From: Albugo candida
Lineage: Eukaryota; Oomycota; Peronosporomycetes; Albuginales; Albuginaceae
Assembly (NCBI GenBank): GCA_905220665.1
Contig: CAJNAR010000167.1
Span: forward strand, 62,001-126,000
Reading direction: 5' to 3'
Length of the DNA: 64,000 nucleotides
Part shown: positions 1 through 12,788 of the stretch, piece after piece
How the letters are laid out: each line of letters starts with the position of its first letter
How positions within the stretch are numbered: the stretch's first letter is position 1
Notes under the pieces: model-generated
What the model was told of the DNA's origin: nothing
The model's database searches: none
What the model saw: only the letters and a program-made list of their open reading frames with translations
Made by a program: the position numbers and the translations under genes

Positions 1-255
1 GCTGGTGTTGTTCAAGTTGGACGCTAAATCGTTGAGAGGAAAGAAACACACTCCTTGGCTTTCCGCGACGGAATTAGCAAAAAATGCTTCCAGGAGCTCA
101 AGGGAGTTCGAAATCTCATTTTCTACAGCTACGAAAGTGTGAATGGCTTTTTGAAACGTGGGTTTGGATGCTGTGTTGTGATCGGATTAATACTCGCAAG
201 TTTTGCCGGTGGCCAGGATGGTATTATTGAGGACGATGATGCCATCGATATGTGA
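1..255 (+). CDS. 3' end of an unidentified gene entering from the left edge
   Basis: Two frames are open here and I cannot choose with certainty. The frame open from base 28 to the stop at 253-255 encodes a hydrophobic stretch (about residues 38-52, GCCVVIGLILASF) followed by a short acidic tail ending EDDDAIDM, which would suit a tail-anchored or single-pass membrane protein. The frame open from base 2 to about 138 encodes a Ser/Lys-rich segment and could be an exon joined to the left. No start codon with context is visible, so this is at best a terminal exon. Function not recognised. Confidence 0.3.
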
Positions 256-3200
256 CACCGATCAACGAACGACCGAACTCCGTCCCCGCGAAGCAACAAA
301 TTCTTATTGTCCTCATCACAAGCTACAGGTTGAGACGATGACTTAATCTGCTGGAAGTATAAAAAAGCGTAACCTTCTACACGTATTCTTGAAAAGAAAC
401 ATCAAATCTTGAATATTGAACTAAGACCAGTCATTGTTAGACACTTGGGCATAACGAAGGTAGGACTTTATCCCTAGCCACCGAACATGATCGCGCGGTA
501 GTAAGGAGTTCTTATGTTCGGTGGACGACCAAGCATCACGACAAAAGTTGAGAAGAAAGGTTTATGCACGGATTGATGTCCCATGATATGTATAGCGGCG
601 GTTTTGCCGAATTACAATATAATTGCAGACTTAGTCCGATTCAAGGCTCGGTCGAATTACCAAATCAAAGCAACGCTGCATCAAGAACACCACAACATCG
701 AGCAAATGATTGTGAATAAATCTGTTATATGCTTTGTGTGTCTTTTCGTTTGTTGTCATCGTAATACATTTATCTCTTCTCCTTCGGTATATATGCATGG
801 AGGGTTAGCATCTCTGCATTCGTTCAAGTGTTATTCTGAGACATGACTGGATTAATTGCATCGCCGGAGATATTGCGAGTAAAGCTCAGATACGTGCGCT
901 CGATAATCGAAGGGTTCCTAAAAAAGCTTGTACAGCAAATTGCAATATGCATTTCAATGCGTCAAACCGGAATGAATACATGTTGGCAAATCATAAATAG
1001 AGGAAAAAATTATTGCTACAAACAACTTAAAAGGTTATTTCTAGTATTTCGATCATCTTATTGTGATTCAATAATCTCAGGGATTATGTCTTTTTTGCTT
1101 CGTGCTTACATCGACTTTACGCAACTTTGTTCGTGGCAGGTGATGGGTGAAGATTCGGCTATATATGGATATCAGAATTCATGCTTTGGTGCTTTCATCA
1201 AACTTCACGAGACTAGCGGGAATAGAGATTTCTAGGTGCTTATTGAAGCGCGCTTCCTGTAGTGATCGCTTTGTTGACACGTGGTTGCTTTGGTAGAGGA
1301 GAAGTTCGGAAAAAGAAAGTGTGATGTTGATTCATCTAAGTTCTGTCTCAGAGAAGAGAGAAGATTGAAAAAATTCTGTAAGGAAGAGAGTCAAGAACTT
1401 CACCAGTAAGTTCACATCAATGAGGTTGAGAGTGGCTCGGTATCGACCCTTTTGCTGGATGTACGTAGGTCCTCGGTCGCCAGAATATATGGATATATAT
1501 ATTTACGTTTGTATGATGCTCCCGATCCCGGAAGCTTTCCTCTTGATGGGGATTCTTCGACTAAATGGATGAATGAATTTGACAGCAAGCGGATAGAAGC
1601 GTGATCATTGTTACGATTTACTTGTCTCTAGAATTCGCTGAGCGAGCTACGCGTGGATGATCTTCTATGGACGCATAATTTTGGTGAATGACGAGATACT
1701 TCAATGAAGTGCACTGGAAAAAAATATTTATACGAGATTGGGTGACAACGTGAACTGACTGGGAATCTCCCTTACAAAAGTCGCATGTCTCAAACCAAGT
1801 GATAGCCCAAGCGGTCATTTTTTTATGAAATAAAGCTGGCAGTATCATGCGTCTTATGTTTCGCGAGAGCAAATCAACCGTAATCATGACAAAACTGATG
1901 TGATACATAGCAGCATTCCGAATTTGTGATCTGTATGAACAATTTGCTCGCTTTCTCGCGAATAGGAGGATATAAATGAGGCTTGTGTAGCAACGAAAGG
2001 ACCATCGGACTTGTTGGAGTTTGCATTGATAATTCATTGAGACATGAATTGGTTCAACAGTGTCGCCTAAGTGTGCTTGATAGCACAAAAGCGCTCCTAT
2101 GATTCTTGTAAGAGGTGGTACTCATTCAATTTTGTTCGACGTTCGGATCGCGGAATACTTGATGCGATGATGTCAAATGGTGCGATATCATCCCGTGTAA
2201 AACGTGCCGAAAGATCGATGTGGAGAGAGCTAACTGAGCGACCGAACACAAGGTGTACTGAGAAACTACTTTAATTGCGATGAAAATGTCAAGGAGGAGC
2301 TGCTTGAGAAGGAATTCAGGAAGATTCGTTACGATTCGCTACCAAAAGCAAGCGTGTGACTACTTTTGTAAAGCAAGAAATGATTCGCGTACATGAAATG
2401 AAGAAAATCGACTTTGACAAAAACAATTCCAGTTACAAAGATTATGTCATCTGATACAAGACTTGGTCAGTAGAATGACCGTGATACAGCATATATGCCT
2501 CCTGATTCAAAGAGAAGATCTTTCATTTCGTGTAGAGTAGAGCTGCATTTGCGATAATGTTGTAATAAGGCGCAGCGTTATTTACATCAAGTTCTCAATA
2601 AAAAATAGCGCTGATACAATATTGTATTGCACCGGAGCCCATACTGAGAATTATAAATTTATAACTTCGACTCACGTCTCACTAAAGGTCCGACTGACAC
2701 CATTTCAGGCAACCTAAAAGCACAAAATCAGGTTTCCACAAGATGGACGTGCTGAGTAGATTATTATCCACGCATAATTGACTAAACTCTAGCAGCTAAC
2801 TTTTATCAACATGCGACTCAGCCAGCTGTTTATGGAAAAAGAATACGATTATCCTTGTCGCTTCCGGTGTAAATGAGATTGGAAGAAAGTGCGTTGGAAA
2901 GTTGAAATGCCTCTGAATTCTCGGTAGGATAGATACATGTGACTTTTGCAAACATTTGAAAAGATAAGATGTGTAAGCAGGAAGGATCTATTTCAATGCT
3001 TTGATATCAAAAATGTATAGTTGATCCAGCTCGCTGTGAGAACGAGATGTACGCTGATGAATCTTTCCCATATCAGTATGGTGTTAAATAGAACATGTAA
3101 CGAGAGACAAGAACTAGCATATAAATGGCTATGAGCCGCTCTTGTGCACAACAGAATGCTTCGAGCTGAATGTTGTATAGCATAAATCTACTTGCTCATA

Positions 3201-4034
3201 TATTTTCTATATTGATTTCCATGTGCTTCCTAAAGTGCCTATCGAAAGGAGTGATATCGCTCGTGAATCAAACGCCTCTTGCCCTAAGTCTTACCTCTTA
3301 CAGATTGATGTGTTGAATTGTTTTTTAATATCATACATATTAGTAGCATAGAATCTTAGCCGCGAATGCAATGAGGCATCTTCGCACGTTATTTGCTCAC
3401 TTTGCTCCATTGCCGCCTTCTTGGATGCTATCACCTGGTTCTACCTTCTGTCGTTTATTTGTAAAAAAAAGCTTTACTTATTTTATCCAACCGGAAATCG
3501 CCGAAAAAGGATGCTCCCGCTTTTTCTGTGCTTCGAAGTCTCTATGTGGATGTGCCTACTATTCTAGAATGAAACACTGAAGTTGCCTCATTTGGTTTGG
3601 TTTCTCCTAACAGCGGACACTACGTCCGAGCAGCCATTTAATACACTTAAAAATGTGCTACGAATCGAATTGAATACATTCCTACTCCTGTTCCCAAGTT
3701 TTATGATGGAATTACCTCTGAAACGCACGAGCTGTTTTTGGTGTTCAAACCGAGTAACATGTCAAGACAGGATTCAAAATTTCCATAAAATCTATAGGAA
3801 GCTCAGAAAAGCGTGAAGTGATAGGGCTGTCGAAAACTTTATCAAATATTCCACTGTACACGTGCGCTTGAGGGTGAGAAGACTTCCTTCACTCTTATTC
3901 TTTTGCCGTCTTCTAGAGCTCTATCGTGGAAAGTACGGGATGTGCCAGGTTCTTTATACCTCCTAGCTTTTTTCTAGAAGCAAGCGACTTGTGTTTTCAT
4001 TTCACCAGATTTTGCTCACTTTATATTTTTCCAT
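256..4034. other. Gene-poor stretch, no recognisable gene
   Basis: About 3.8 kb with only short open frames, for example 583-846, 843-1235, 3371-3580 and 3583-3816, all on the plus strand. None shows a domain, signal peptide or convincing exon structure. The 843-1235 frame (130 residues, basic, several Cys) is the longest and cannot be excluded as a lineage-specific gene. Apart from the inverted repeat at 478-524 I see no structured repeat. Confidence 0.5.
478..524. repeat. Perfect 11-bp inverted repeat with 25-nt loop
   Basis: CCACCGAACAT at 478-488 is the exact reverse complement of ATGTTCGGTGG at 514-524, giving an 11-bp stem around a 25-nt loop. It sits about 220 bp after the stop of the left-edge open frame, so it could be a 3'-UTR or terminator-like hairpin, or the remnant of a small inverted-repeat element. 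Function unknown. Confidence 0.6.
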
Positions 4035-5339
4035 ATGGGTTTATCTACTCGCCTCCTTCAACTCTGCACTGCCATAGTATCATATGCGCTTGTGTCCGTT
4101 GCGCACCGTAACCTATTGCAGTCACTCCATGGCAGCATGAGTCAGCCTTTATTAGGCGCAATCGAGAACGTGATCACACGTCAAAAGACGTGCATGGCCA
4201 TAATCGACTTTTTGGTGGCACTCTATCGCATGGCTGGCTTACAAGCGCAATCTTGTATTATCAAATCGAGCATATGAAATTTGCGTTCACCCCGGATCAA
4301 TTTCACGAAGTATTCTACTTCTCTACCGAGGATACGAAGCATTTGTTTTGATAGAGATCTTCTGGCGGTTGATCATAAGGGAGAAGCTATACCCAGTACC
4401 AACTTTTACGCTACTCTTCATGGTTATTACAAAGAATTATACGATCGGAAGCATGTCAGTTCTCTGCAAGATATAAGAACCACCACAACGTTCCAGCAAT
4501 TCAAGTTATTGATGTTGTTTTATCACCAACAGTTTACGAGGATGATGAAAGAAAACGAGGGATGCAGAAAGTTGGGAAGATACCAAGTAAGCAGATGGTG
4601 GCTTTACATGCCAATAAAATCTGTCAAAACGCTGGCTTATGAAATGGGGCAGTACAAGGCGGAGATTGTCGAGAATGTGAAAGTGGAAGGTACAGCCACT
4701 ATAAAAAATCAGAAAGTAAGTGTCAAATATGTGTTTGACTTTACACTCTTTGAAGCACCAGTCGAATTGACTCGCATTCTCAACGATTACGGTATTTATA
4801 CACTCATTCTGACCGGAGCAGAGCACACTATGGTTTCTCATTATAACGAAAAAGCCATCCATGCTACGTCTGCGTACGCCGTCCAATACACTCACAATGC
4901 AGTGGAATCCGCTTTGTTAAATGCACCGAAAGAGATGGAACATGATTCATTGTACACGGCCACTTTTACCGGGTTTGTGGAACCAGCCACCACTCCTCCA
5001 ATCTTGGAAGGAAAGTCTCAAATTATCCATCAGATAATGGACATAAAGCGACTTGAACCATGTATTGTGTTGGCCGACTCCGCGTCAGATTATGGCATGG
5101 TCGAGCCAATGAAGGAAGGCATCGTCATCGCTGTTCAAAGTGCTGGACATTTTCCCTTCCATGACTTTGTCATAAAGCGACATCCTGAAGCAAAAGGAGG
5201 CCGTGGCCCCGTGCGTGTTTTCAAGCAGTACATCAAAGATGGTAATTGGGTGCCCTACGTCAATCAAAAAGACCGCTCTACAAGCTCACTCATGTTTAAG
5301 CCTGAATATCCTGGTTTCAAGGTACGTTCAAAATTCTAA
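4035..5339 (+). CDS. Secreted HAD-superfamily phosphatase-like protein, interrupted frame
   Basis: The ATG at 4035 starts a typical signal peptide (MGLSTRLLQLCTAIVSYAL). From about 4278 to the stop at 5337-5339 a 350-residue frame has the order expected of a HAD hydrolase: a motif I-like ICFDRD, a long cap, motif II-like LILTG, a Lys in EGKSQIIHQ, and motif III/IV-like LADSASD. The spacing is close to phosphorylcholine phosphatase (PchP)-type HADs as I recall them, but motif I lacks the usual Thr. The signal-peptide frame meets TGA at 4275-4277. A second frame (about 4109-4345) is also protein-like (AFTPDQFHEVFYF) and would join the signal peptide by a 47-nt GT-AG intron (GTGTCC to GGCAG). 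It then meets TGA after TTT and re-enters the HAD frame by skipping one base (TTT-T-GAT). So it has an unresolved intron, a frameshift or assembly indel, or is a young pseudogene. Confidence 0.5.
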
Positions 5340-8300
5340 AGCGTGGATTTGCTGGCAGTCCTAGTCATCGAATGACAGATGTAGCTCAGCAAGAGAACGG
5401 CAACAATATGCATCAGACGTACGGATAATTGTGTAGTTTTTTAAGCTTCAAATATATCTGAGATTTCTAAATTGAAGCGTGCAATGCCGCGCGGGCAAAA
5501 ATGATGTCTCTCTTACGCAGAACACTGCAAAACTCACGTACATATACAAATACATGTAAAGGTACCTACAATTGTCGTCACTTCGAAATTCCGTACCTCA
5601 TAATTACGTCGATTCTATCGGTATATTCGCCATGAATCAATGTAAGTCAAGGATCACTTAACTGTTGTTTTGATTATTGACAGTGATTTGAAGTCTACTT
5701 GTGAATCAAGCAATCCAATGCAATACCATAAAGTTGATCGCGTTGATCATTGTTTCGTTAATTCGAATGATTTCCTGTCGACCATTAGCTTCATATCGCT
5801 GATTTTATATTCGCTGCGTTGTCTAACTCACAGCCGAGTGTGATAAACTCATTGATGACGCATTATATGCAGGCAATCGTTGCAGAGGATTATTTTCTGG
5901 CCAGACCACAACTTTTCTGTGGTATTCTTATGGATGGTGTTGGGCGTATTTTAGTGAGCGCTGAGTCTCTCTACCTATGGAAGATACGATACATGTGTCT
6001 ATTTCAATATTGCTGTACGCTTTCTTCAGCATCAAGACTCATTCTTACAAAACAAGACGTTTATAGGCGGATTCGATGGATGCAGAGAGAAAAACTATCT
6101 GTTGGAACGGAAAATATTCATCAGCGCATGATATCTGCGTCAATCCTGTAAATTATCATTATTTTAGCATTCTTCATTTGGTCACCGGCTTTGTACCATC
6201 AAAGTATAGCGCTTGACGACAACTCCTTTCTTGTTTGGTATAGAATTGCGGAGCTATACTTGGAAAGCTCCGAGATGACCTTGCTCGATTGGCTATCGTA
6301 AAGTAGAGAATCCAGGTGCAGAAATTTCGCTCTTCCGAGACCCCTGAATGTAGGATGGCCATCACAAGCTCTGTATTTCTTAATCATTCTAATCTCTGAT
6401 GGTCGTGTAGCGCTCTATCATGTCCCGTTCATCAATTGTATCGACTAAACTGGTGCGAGAATCGACCCAACGCTTCCAGAAGTCAGCTTTGGCAAAAATG
6501 GGACCTTCTCGTGAAAACTTTGATGTAAATTTCTTCCGTTTTTTATGATCGCGTGGGTTCCTTGCGCTGTTGCTCGCTCACTTTCCTCTTGAATCGTGTC
6601 AATTGAGTAAATCGCACTGGATGCAACAAGATCAACTGAAAGTACCGCTTGCGTATGAAGATGGCTACGCTATCCATCATAAACCGACGCTTCTTGCGGC
6701 CTTCGAATGTCATTGAAGAGATATAGAGATAATGAAGAGTTTCTTGGAACAGTAAGGTACAACAAAAGATCTAGCAAAATGTTGGGAAAGCAGGAGCGAC
6801 AAAATTGACTCGATAATAGCTTAAGCGAGCTCAAAACACTTGACATTCCATCAGGTTGGTGGTCTGAATAACTATCACCCGATACGAGAATTATATGCGT
6901 GATGCTGTCAACAATACACTGCTAGAGTAATTGAAAGTTCAGGATAGCTTATAAGAAGACAAAATCTGTGTATCTCACAATCAGCTTTGGACTACAATAC
7001 TCAATCCATACCAAAGCGACAAGAGAACAATATATATAAGTGGAGAAAGGAGAATGTTACACATTCTCCATCGATAATGGCCAAGAAACCTTGTATCAAA
7101 GTATACTTGGGTGCACAACAAGAAAAGCTGCCTCGGATCAGCAAGCAGGATGAGGCATCGGCAAAAGACCCATTCCTTGAAGATTATGATTCACAAAGAA
7201 GACTAAAGGAGGGGTGAGGACATGATCCCTGTTCAAAAAGCCGGAACGGTAACTGCGAACAAGCAAGTCGAGCTGGACGCTTGATGTGCTAATGGAGGTC
7301 CGTGCGTGAACGAATGTAGAAATGTGCATCATATATTACTAGATTATTGACAGCTCATGCTAGAACAGGCAAGGAGAGGATATTTGTTCTTGTAAGTTAT
7401 ACTGGGAGTGCATCCTCTGGCTGGATGCCAAATGAAAGCCAGTGTTATTCTTCCAACAAGAATGTACATTTCAATTCGAATGAAGGGAGTGAGAGAACCC
7501 GAAAAATAATTGTCGTACTTTTTGATTCACTCGCTTATATAAAACTTTATTTCTGACTTGTGGCGCTGTATGTTCGTCAATACATTGCTTCTCATCATGG
7601 TTGGTATGCATTTAGCGACCCAGCATTCCAAGATAGCTGTAGATCAGCGCAACATCAGTACAAGGAATGCTTAAAGTTGAATACAAATCCATACACAATG
7701 GTACGTCGTGTAGTAGCAGGCGAGGTTTCTGGATTACCAAATGAATTAGTAAATAATGAGCTGTAGTGACATGGTAGCTACACCGTATTGTATGGAAGAA
7801 GGCGAGCCGAAATCACCATCATATGTCAGCTATGGCATCAAGTATGAGCACGATAATACAAGTCTATGGAGTATGAAAGCCGGCTTGCGAGGTAGTGAGA
7901 CCTCTGTTTTGGGCTCCCAATATCTCTTGTAATAGTGTCGGATGTACTTCTGCAGTTCAGCATCCGGGCTGATAAGAGGCTAGGGCGCGGGTGCGAGGAG
8001 AACGGCATAAGCTGCTTGGTAAGCTCGATTAAAGTCAGGAAGGTCCTCACCCATTTGTTGCGCAGCCTTCAACAGAGAAAAGAATTAGTGGCTCTCATGC
8101 ATACTCATATTAGCAAACTGCTTTTGGCTGTGCGAATCAGCTCTTATATGTTATTGAAAATGGATAGCCGACACATCGTTTGTACGAAAAGCATTCAATT
8201 TCTCGAGCACTATCGAGATGAACCATTTCTAGGCTTTCTAAGACCAAGATTGCAGCTGACCTTTACGATTCACTTCGCCGCAGTTAGTAAGCACTGATGA

Positions 8301-9450
8301 GATTGCATAAAGCTTGTGTGCAGTTGATCATGCAAGATCGAACTTTTGTCGCTGCATATTTAATTTATGCTGTAGGTCGCCGACTTCAGGTTTGGTGACT
8401 ATCACTACAGTTTTCACAGAGTGGCGTGCGTTCTTCAAAGGATCTATTGCATTGAATTACTTAAAATGTTGCAGGCTGTCGGGAGTGTAATGGCTATAGG
8501 TGTCGAATGCATACAGCAAAAATGCAATGCTTACAATCGCGAAGGCTTTGCTAGTCGGAATAAACTTTTCGAAACACCACAAGATCGTATCAAGCAGCAT
8601 TTCAACCACGGACTGTCTGCACCTATGCTATCAAGCGGCATAAAGAGAAGTGGTAGTTCAAGCTTCAAAAGGGTAAGAACTATGTACAACAATTGAAGAC
8701 CTGATAAAAGCATTCTTTGCAAGTAGAACGCCGTGGGCTAAAGTACAAATGCATGCTTATCAGGATGGTTCAGTAGATCAGTCGATCGTCGCCCTGAAAT
8801 GATTACAACATGAGATATAGTACGCATGATATCGTTGAGCCATTGGAAACTTGCATCATGCCAATCGGTCATGCATTGAGATAAGGTCAATTCTGAACAA
8901 TAATACACTTCAACGACAGATACCTAATGACCCTTTTTCATATGATATAACACTTTGTCGATTACGAGGCAACCTGCAGAGAATATGGATATACAGCGAC
9001 CCATTTGATTTTCGCTGCTTTGAAAAGGTATCAATAAGCATTTCCGATCGTAAAATCCCAATAATTCATTCATACTATTCTGCATTTCGCTTCACTTGAC
9101 ACGTATGCCGAAAAATCAGAGGGAACAGGCGAGCGTTCAATAACATTCAGGATGTCAGTCTGTCTACAACGCGACTCCTGTCGCTACGTGGAGATCGTTA
9201 GACTGCAACAATCCAAAAGTAAGGTCGGAAGAAAATCTTTGATCATGAATTCTCATCAAATCATCGATGGAAGGTCGTGTGGTCGAATAAAAGAGTTCTG
9301 GCTTGCACAACAAAGAGAAAAGCCACGTGCTTGAACTGACAAAGCTGTAGTGATGACTATATTTCATGCGTGTTCTGGTACGAAAGAAGCTCGTACGTCA
9401 GTCTACTGTACGAAGCATTTAATCTTCCGAGTGCCAATGCATTCTGCGAG
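5340..9450. other. Gene-poor stretch, no recognisable gene
   Basis: About 4.1 kb of short, unsupported open frames, such as 5819-6151, 6987-7217, 7935-8297 and 8421-8696, on both strands. No conserved domain, RNA gene or transposon motif was recognised. The 6987-7217 frame ends in a charged tail but begins at TTG and has no partner exon. The region may hold decayed sequence or lineage-specific genes too diverged to see. Confidence 0.45.
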
Positions 9451-9479
9451 TATCACTTCTTGTCCCCGAGACTTTTACT

Positions 9480-10277
9480 TGATCAAATTTGGAATTCTAT
9501 ACCGAGAGTTTATCAATAGGTAAGCATAGTTACCCATCTGCTGGCTCCATTGCCAATGCCTCTCTCAAACTATAAATGTCATCAATCAGCGCTTTACTTT
9601 GCTTTGTCTGAGGATATTTCCAGCTCCGTCAATCGATTCGAATTTGAGCCTTATCGTCTGAGAATTGAAGTTTTTTCGGTGTGTCGAGAAGAAGGCTTCC
9701 AGGACTTGTAATTCGCTTCAAGTTTCTGCCGTGTCAACTCGATTTCGAGCATCGTGGAGTCTCAAAACTGTCCCTCGACATGCACTATTCGTGTTGAGCG
9801 TAGGTAAAGTCGTCATTTTAGTGCTCACACAGAGTCGGCTCACAGCACATTTCCATCGCCTTTCGACTTTGAATCAACTTTGGATCATTTCTGTAGAAAA
9901 CATAGAATCAGCTCGCACCACGGCCGTGCGTATTGTTGGGTCTATTCGGCCTCGTTGCGGTTCGTTGAAGCGTTGTGATGTCACTCAAATGCCTCAGCAG
10001 CAATTCGAGTCGATACTAAATGTCCAAGTCGATCAATCTGATTCTCTCATCATTGAGATAACTGCACAATATTCCAGCAATAACAATGTATATTAATCAA
10101 GATAACTCCCACTCCAATGAGATTCCCGTCATCATCCTTGGGGACATCAAAGCCCTCTCCTCACTCGTTCCTTACTATCGCGAGCAGCTCACTGTAGCTG
10201 CTCTGAGCGTGTCTATCCGTCAATTATACTTTGCCCAATTCGGCCTCTACTTCTTCTTCGTCATCAGAAGGAGATGA
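9480..10277 (+). CDS. Probable intron-rich gene, unidentified
   Basis: Several short stretches here look like exons rather than noise. About 9580-9680 encodes RFEFEPYRLRIEVFS and is followed by a GTGTGTCG donor. After an acceptor at about 9720 comes QLDFEHRGVSKLSLDMHYS. About 9835-9970 encodes FPSPFDFESTLDHF and later RAYCWVYSASLRFVEAL. About 9985-10096 encodes FESILNVQVDQSDSLIIEI. The frame 10086-10277 gives ILGDIKALSSLVPYYREQL. Each frame break can be bridged by a GT-AG intron of typical length, but I could not build one continuous model and recognise no family. Its end would overlap the 3' end of the convergent Tat-SF1-like gene by about 50 bp. Confidence 0.35.
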
Positions 10278-12055
10278 TCCGCCCTCCAGCCATTCATCAA
10301 AGCTCGCTGCGCGATTCTGTTCTTCGACCTTTGATTCCCGATGCGTGTAATCTTCTCCGTCCCAGTACTGACAATCAATCTTTCGTCCAGCAAAAAATCG
10401 GCCTTTCATCACTTCGAGGCATTTTGCAGCACTTCCGCTTGACGCGAATTTCACGACCACGATACCATCTTCATGATGACCAAAGAGAGTTATTTTGTTG
10501 ATTTCCCCGAGCTTTACAAGTTCTTGTTCAATGTCCTCCAATATTTCCTTTTCATACAATTCGTCTGCAGAGAAAAAACATCGTGAAACTCTGTCAAGTG
10601 AGAGATTCTCAGCCGTACAGACCCGTGATTTCCTGCGGACAAAATAAATGCTTCAAGACGACAATTCTCAGCCCGTATTTCTCATCATCTTGGCCTTCAT
10701 TCCACGATAAAGCCTGTCGATACAATTTGTGATTCGTACTTATTCGCTACGTCGTACACGCATACCTTTTCTTGTTCGATTCGCTTCACTTTCGTCCTCG
10801 CGTCTATTTTCATTTTCTTCTTTGCTACAAATTCGTCTCCTTTTTGTTGAAATACCGCCGGTGAGACATCAATACGCCAGCTACAACAAAGCGACGTGAA
10901 TTCGTATCTCACTGGTAGTACATCACATACTCGGGTCGAAACTCGGACTGATCGAGAAGCTGTGTTGCCAATTCCACGGATGCCTCCTTCATGTAACAAA
11001 TAGCTGCATCGCCCTACATCCAAATAGCCACACGCGTGTCTCTTTCCATCATCTCGAGTCCATCCGGAATCCTTACATTCAGCCCGCCTTGATCTTTGGT
11101 ATGATACAATTTGATCCGTGGTTGCTCGTCTATGAGGTCTTTCTGAATGACCCCACATTTTGAAAAATACTCTGCTACTTCCTGGATCGTTGTATCGAGC
11201 GGTAAGCCATTCACATAGATCCAAGTTTTCTGCTTGCTTCGTCTCCATCGATTGCTTGCTTTACTCTTTTTCTTCCGTTTGCGTTTCGGTTCCTGTGTGG
11301 TTTCCTCATTATTTTCTGAGATACTTTTCTTCATTTCGTCTTTTCCATCGGTTTCCGTCGTCGGATGTATACGTTTCGTGTAGTCACGTTCCGGTAAACT
11401 TTCGACGACTTCCTGGAGAGCATTCAATTCCTCTTCGATTTTGTCTTGTGGTGTGACGTATTGTCTCGTTTCTTGATCGAAAACGTATTCTTTCCCATCT
11501 TCGGCGACGAATGCTGAAGCAGCTCTGTATCCATTCATTAGAGAGGTTCTATCTCTCAATCGCACAACGCACTTACGTTTCTACAAAGACTTGATCGGAT
11601 GCAGGGAAGCTTTCTTGTTGTCGGATAAGCTCTTCTTGTTGATCGATTTCTTGGTTCATTTCGTTGATCACTTGTTTCAGAGCTTCGACTTGACAGAGAG
11701 GCAGACGATTGGCCTCGGTTCCGTCTGTCCATACAACTGTCAATCCGTCCACTTTTCCATCCATAAACAATTCCAATAGACTTTCCGTGCTAATTGGACC
11801 CTGTTGCAGGTCTTCTGACGTCAAGAAAAACCAGCGTAGACGCCAGGTAGCGCATAGAGTGTCAAACGGAGCCACAGAATGGAGTGGTTTCCATTCTTTA
11901 AGACCAGACTTCCAAACGAGTTGATCCGATTTGAGAATGTCTTTACGAAAAAGCTTTTTCATCATGCAATCTGTCAATGGGCCGCGTTGAGAGCCATTGT
12001 GTGCGTCTATATACATCCACACAGCTGTGTTGGACATTCGATGTAGTGTTGTCAT
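10224..12055 (-). CDS. HTATSF1: Tat-SF1/Cus2-like splicing and transcription factor
   Basis: Six exons: 12055-11577, 11524-11077, 11013-10931, 10880-10766, 10713-10623 and 10564-10224, giving 518 residues. The five introns are 50-63 bp with GT-AG ends and all junctions keep frame. The N-terminus has two GYF_2-like modules (WMYIDAHNGSQRGPL and WFFLTSEDLQQGPI), then a Lys/Arg-rich linker and RRM1 (TWIYVNGLPLDTTIQEV). The C-terminal RRM is a UHM-type domain ending GRFFAGRKIDCQYWDG, matching the RWF-type loop that binds SF3B1 ULM peptides in human Tat-SF1. The tail is acidic (SDDEEEVEAE). The family acts with U2 snRNP and in transcription elongation in the nucleus. The start is the first ATG of the GYF frame. 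Convergent with the unidentified gene on its right end and divergent from CENP-S. Confidence 0.9.
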
Positions 12056-12341
12056 TTTGAAACCTTATACAGTCCGAATATAATGTGTGGCTCATTCACA
12101 GCAGTCAGACAGTGAGAAGGAAGAGGAAGAGCGACTTTTACGATGCGATTGACACTATGTAACGCTTACAAACACTGAGAGACTACTTTTCTATCCGTAC
12201 GAATTGGGAAATGACTCCAAGGAAGAGATACAACACACATCAAACGCTGTACAGTCAGTCGGTAGCGAGTGGCTGTGAGGAATGCAAATGCGCTGATACC
12301 GCGTGATACCGGTCGACCAGAAACGCTATTCAGCGAATTCG

Positions 12342-12788
12342 ATGAGCGACACAGAAATGCGCGAGTCGATGCTATTTGCAGTGGGTACAATATGTGAAAT
12401 GGAAGGTACAAAAGTCTCTGTGTACAATTCCTTTCATTCGGTGTCGTTTTTTAGATCAAAAGCAATGCGAGCGGTATGCTGAGACTTCCGACACGGAAGG
12501 GAGACGTAAACGTCCAACGACGTCCAAAGAGACTCTCACGATACTGACCGATGTACTGATGCGACAAGCACAATGTGCGTTCACTGATACATTTCCATCA
12601 AAGCGTACGCTTACTATGACTCAGTGATGGCGACAGAGTTGCAGCATTTCGCGCATCACGCGAATCGCAAAGTAATCAAATCAGAGGATGTATTACTATG
12701 TGCCCGAAGACAGCCACAAATCGTTCGTATCGAACTGATGCACTCGACAACCACTCATACCGACGTGTTGTATAGACGCAAGCGCTGA
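12342..12788 (+). CDS. CENPS: CENP-S/MHF1 histone-fold protein
   Basis: Three exons: 12342-12405, 12455-12574 and 12625-12788, giving 115 residues; introns are 49 and 50 bp (GTACAA to TTTTAG, GTGCGT to ACTCAG). The spliced protein begins MSDTEMRESMLFAVGTICEM. It then has TSKETLTILTDVLMRQAQL and ELQHFAHHANRKVIKSEDV followed by LLCARRQPQIV, which is the helix 1-2-3 pattern of CENP-S/MHF1 (FAKHAKR-T-I-x-DDV-LLARR in animals). The family pairs with CENP-X/MHF2 in the kinetochore CCAN and with FANCM on DNA. Length is close to the human protein (138). No single exon exceeds 55 codons, so the gene is easily missed. The start is the first ATG after an upstream in-frame stop. Head-to-head with the Tat-SF1-like gene, 286 bp between start codons. 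Confidence 0.9.

Noticed and set aside
12376..12627. 83-residue frame starting at an internal ATG
   Set aside because: It reads through two introns of the CENP-S gene. The spliced frame matches a known family; this one does not.
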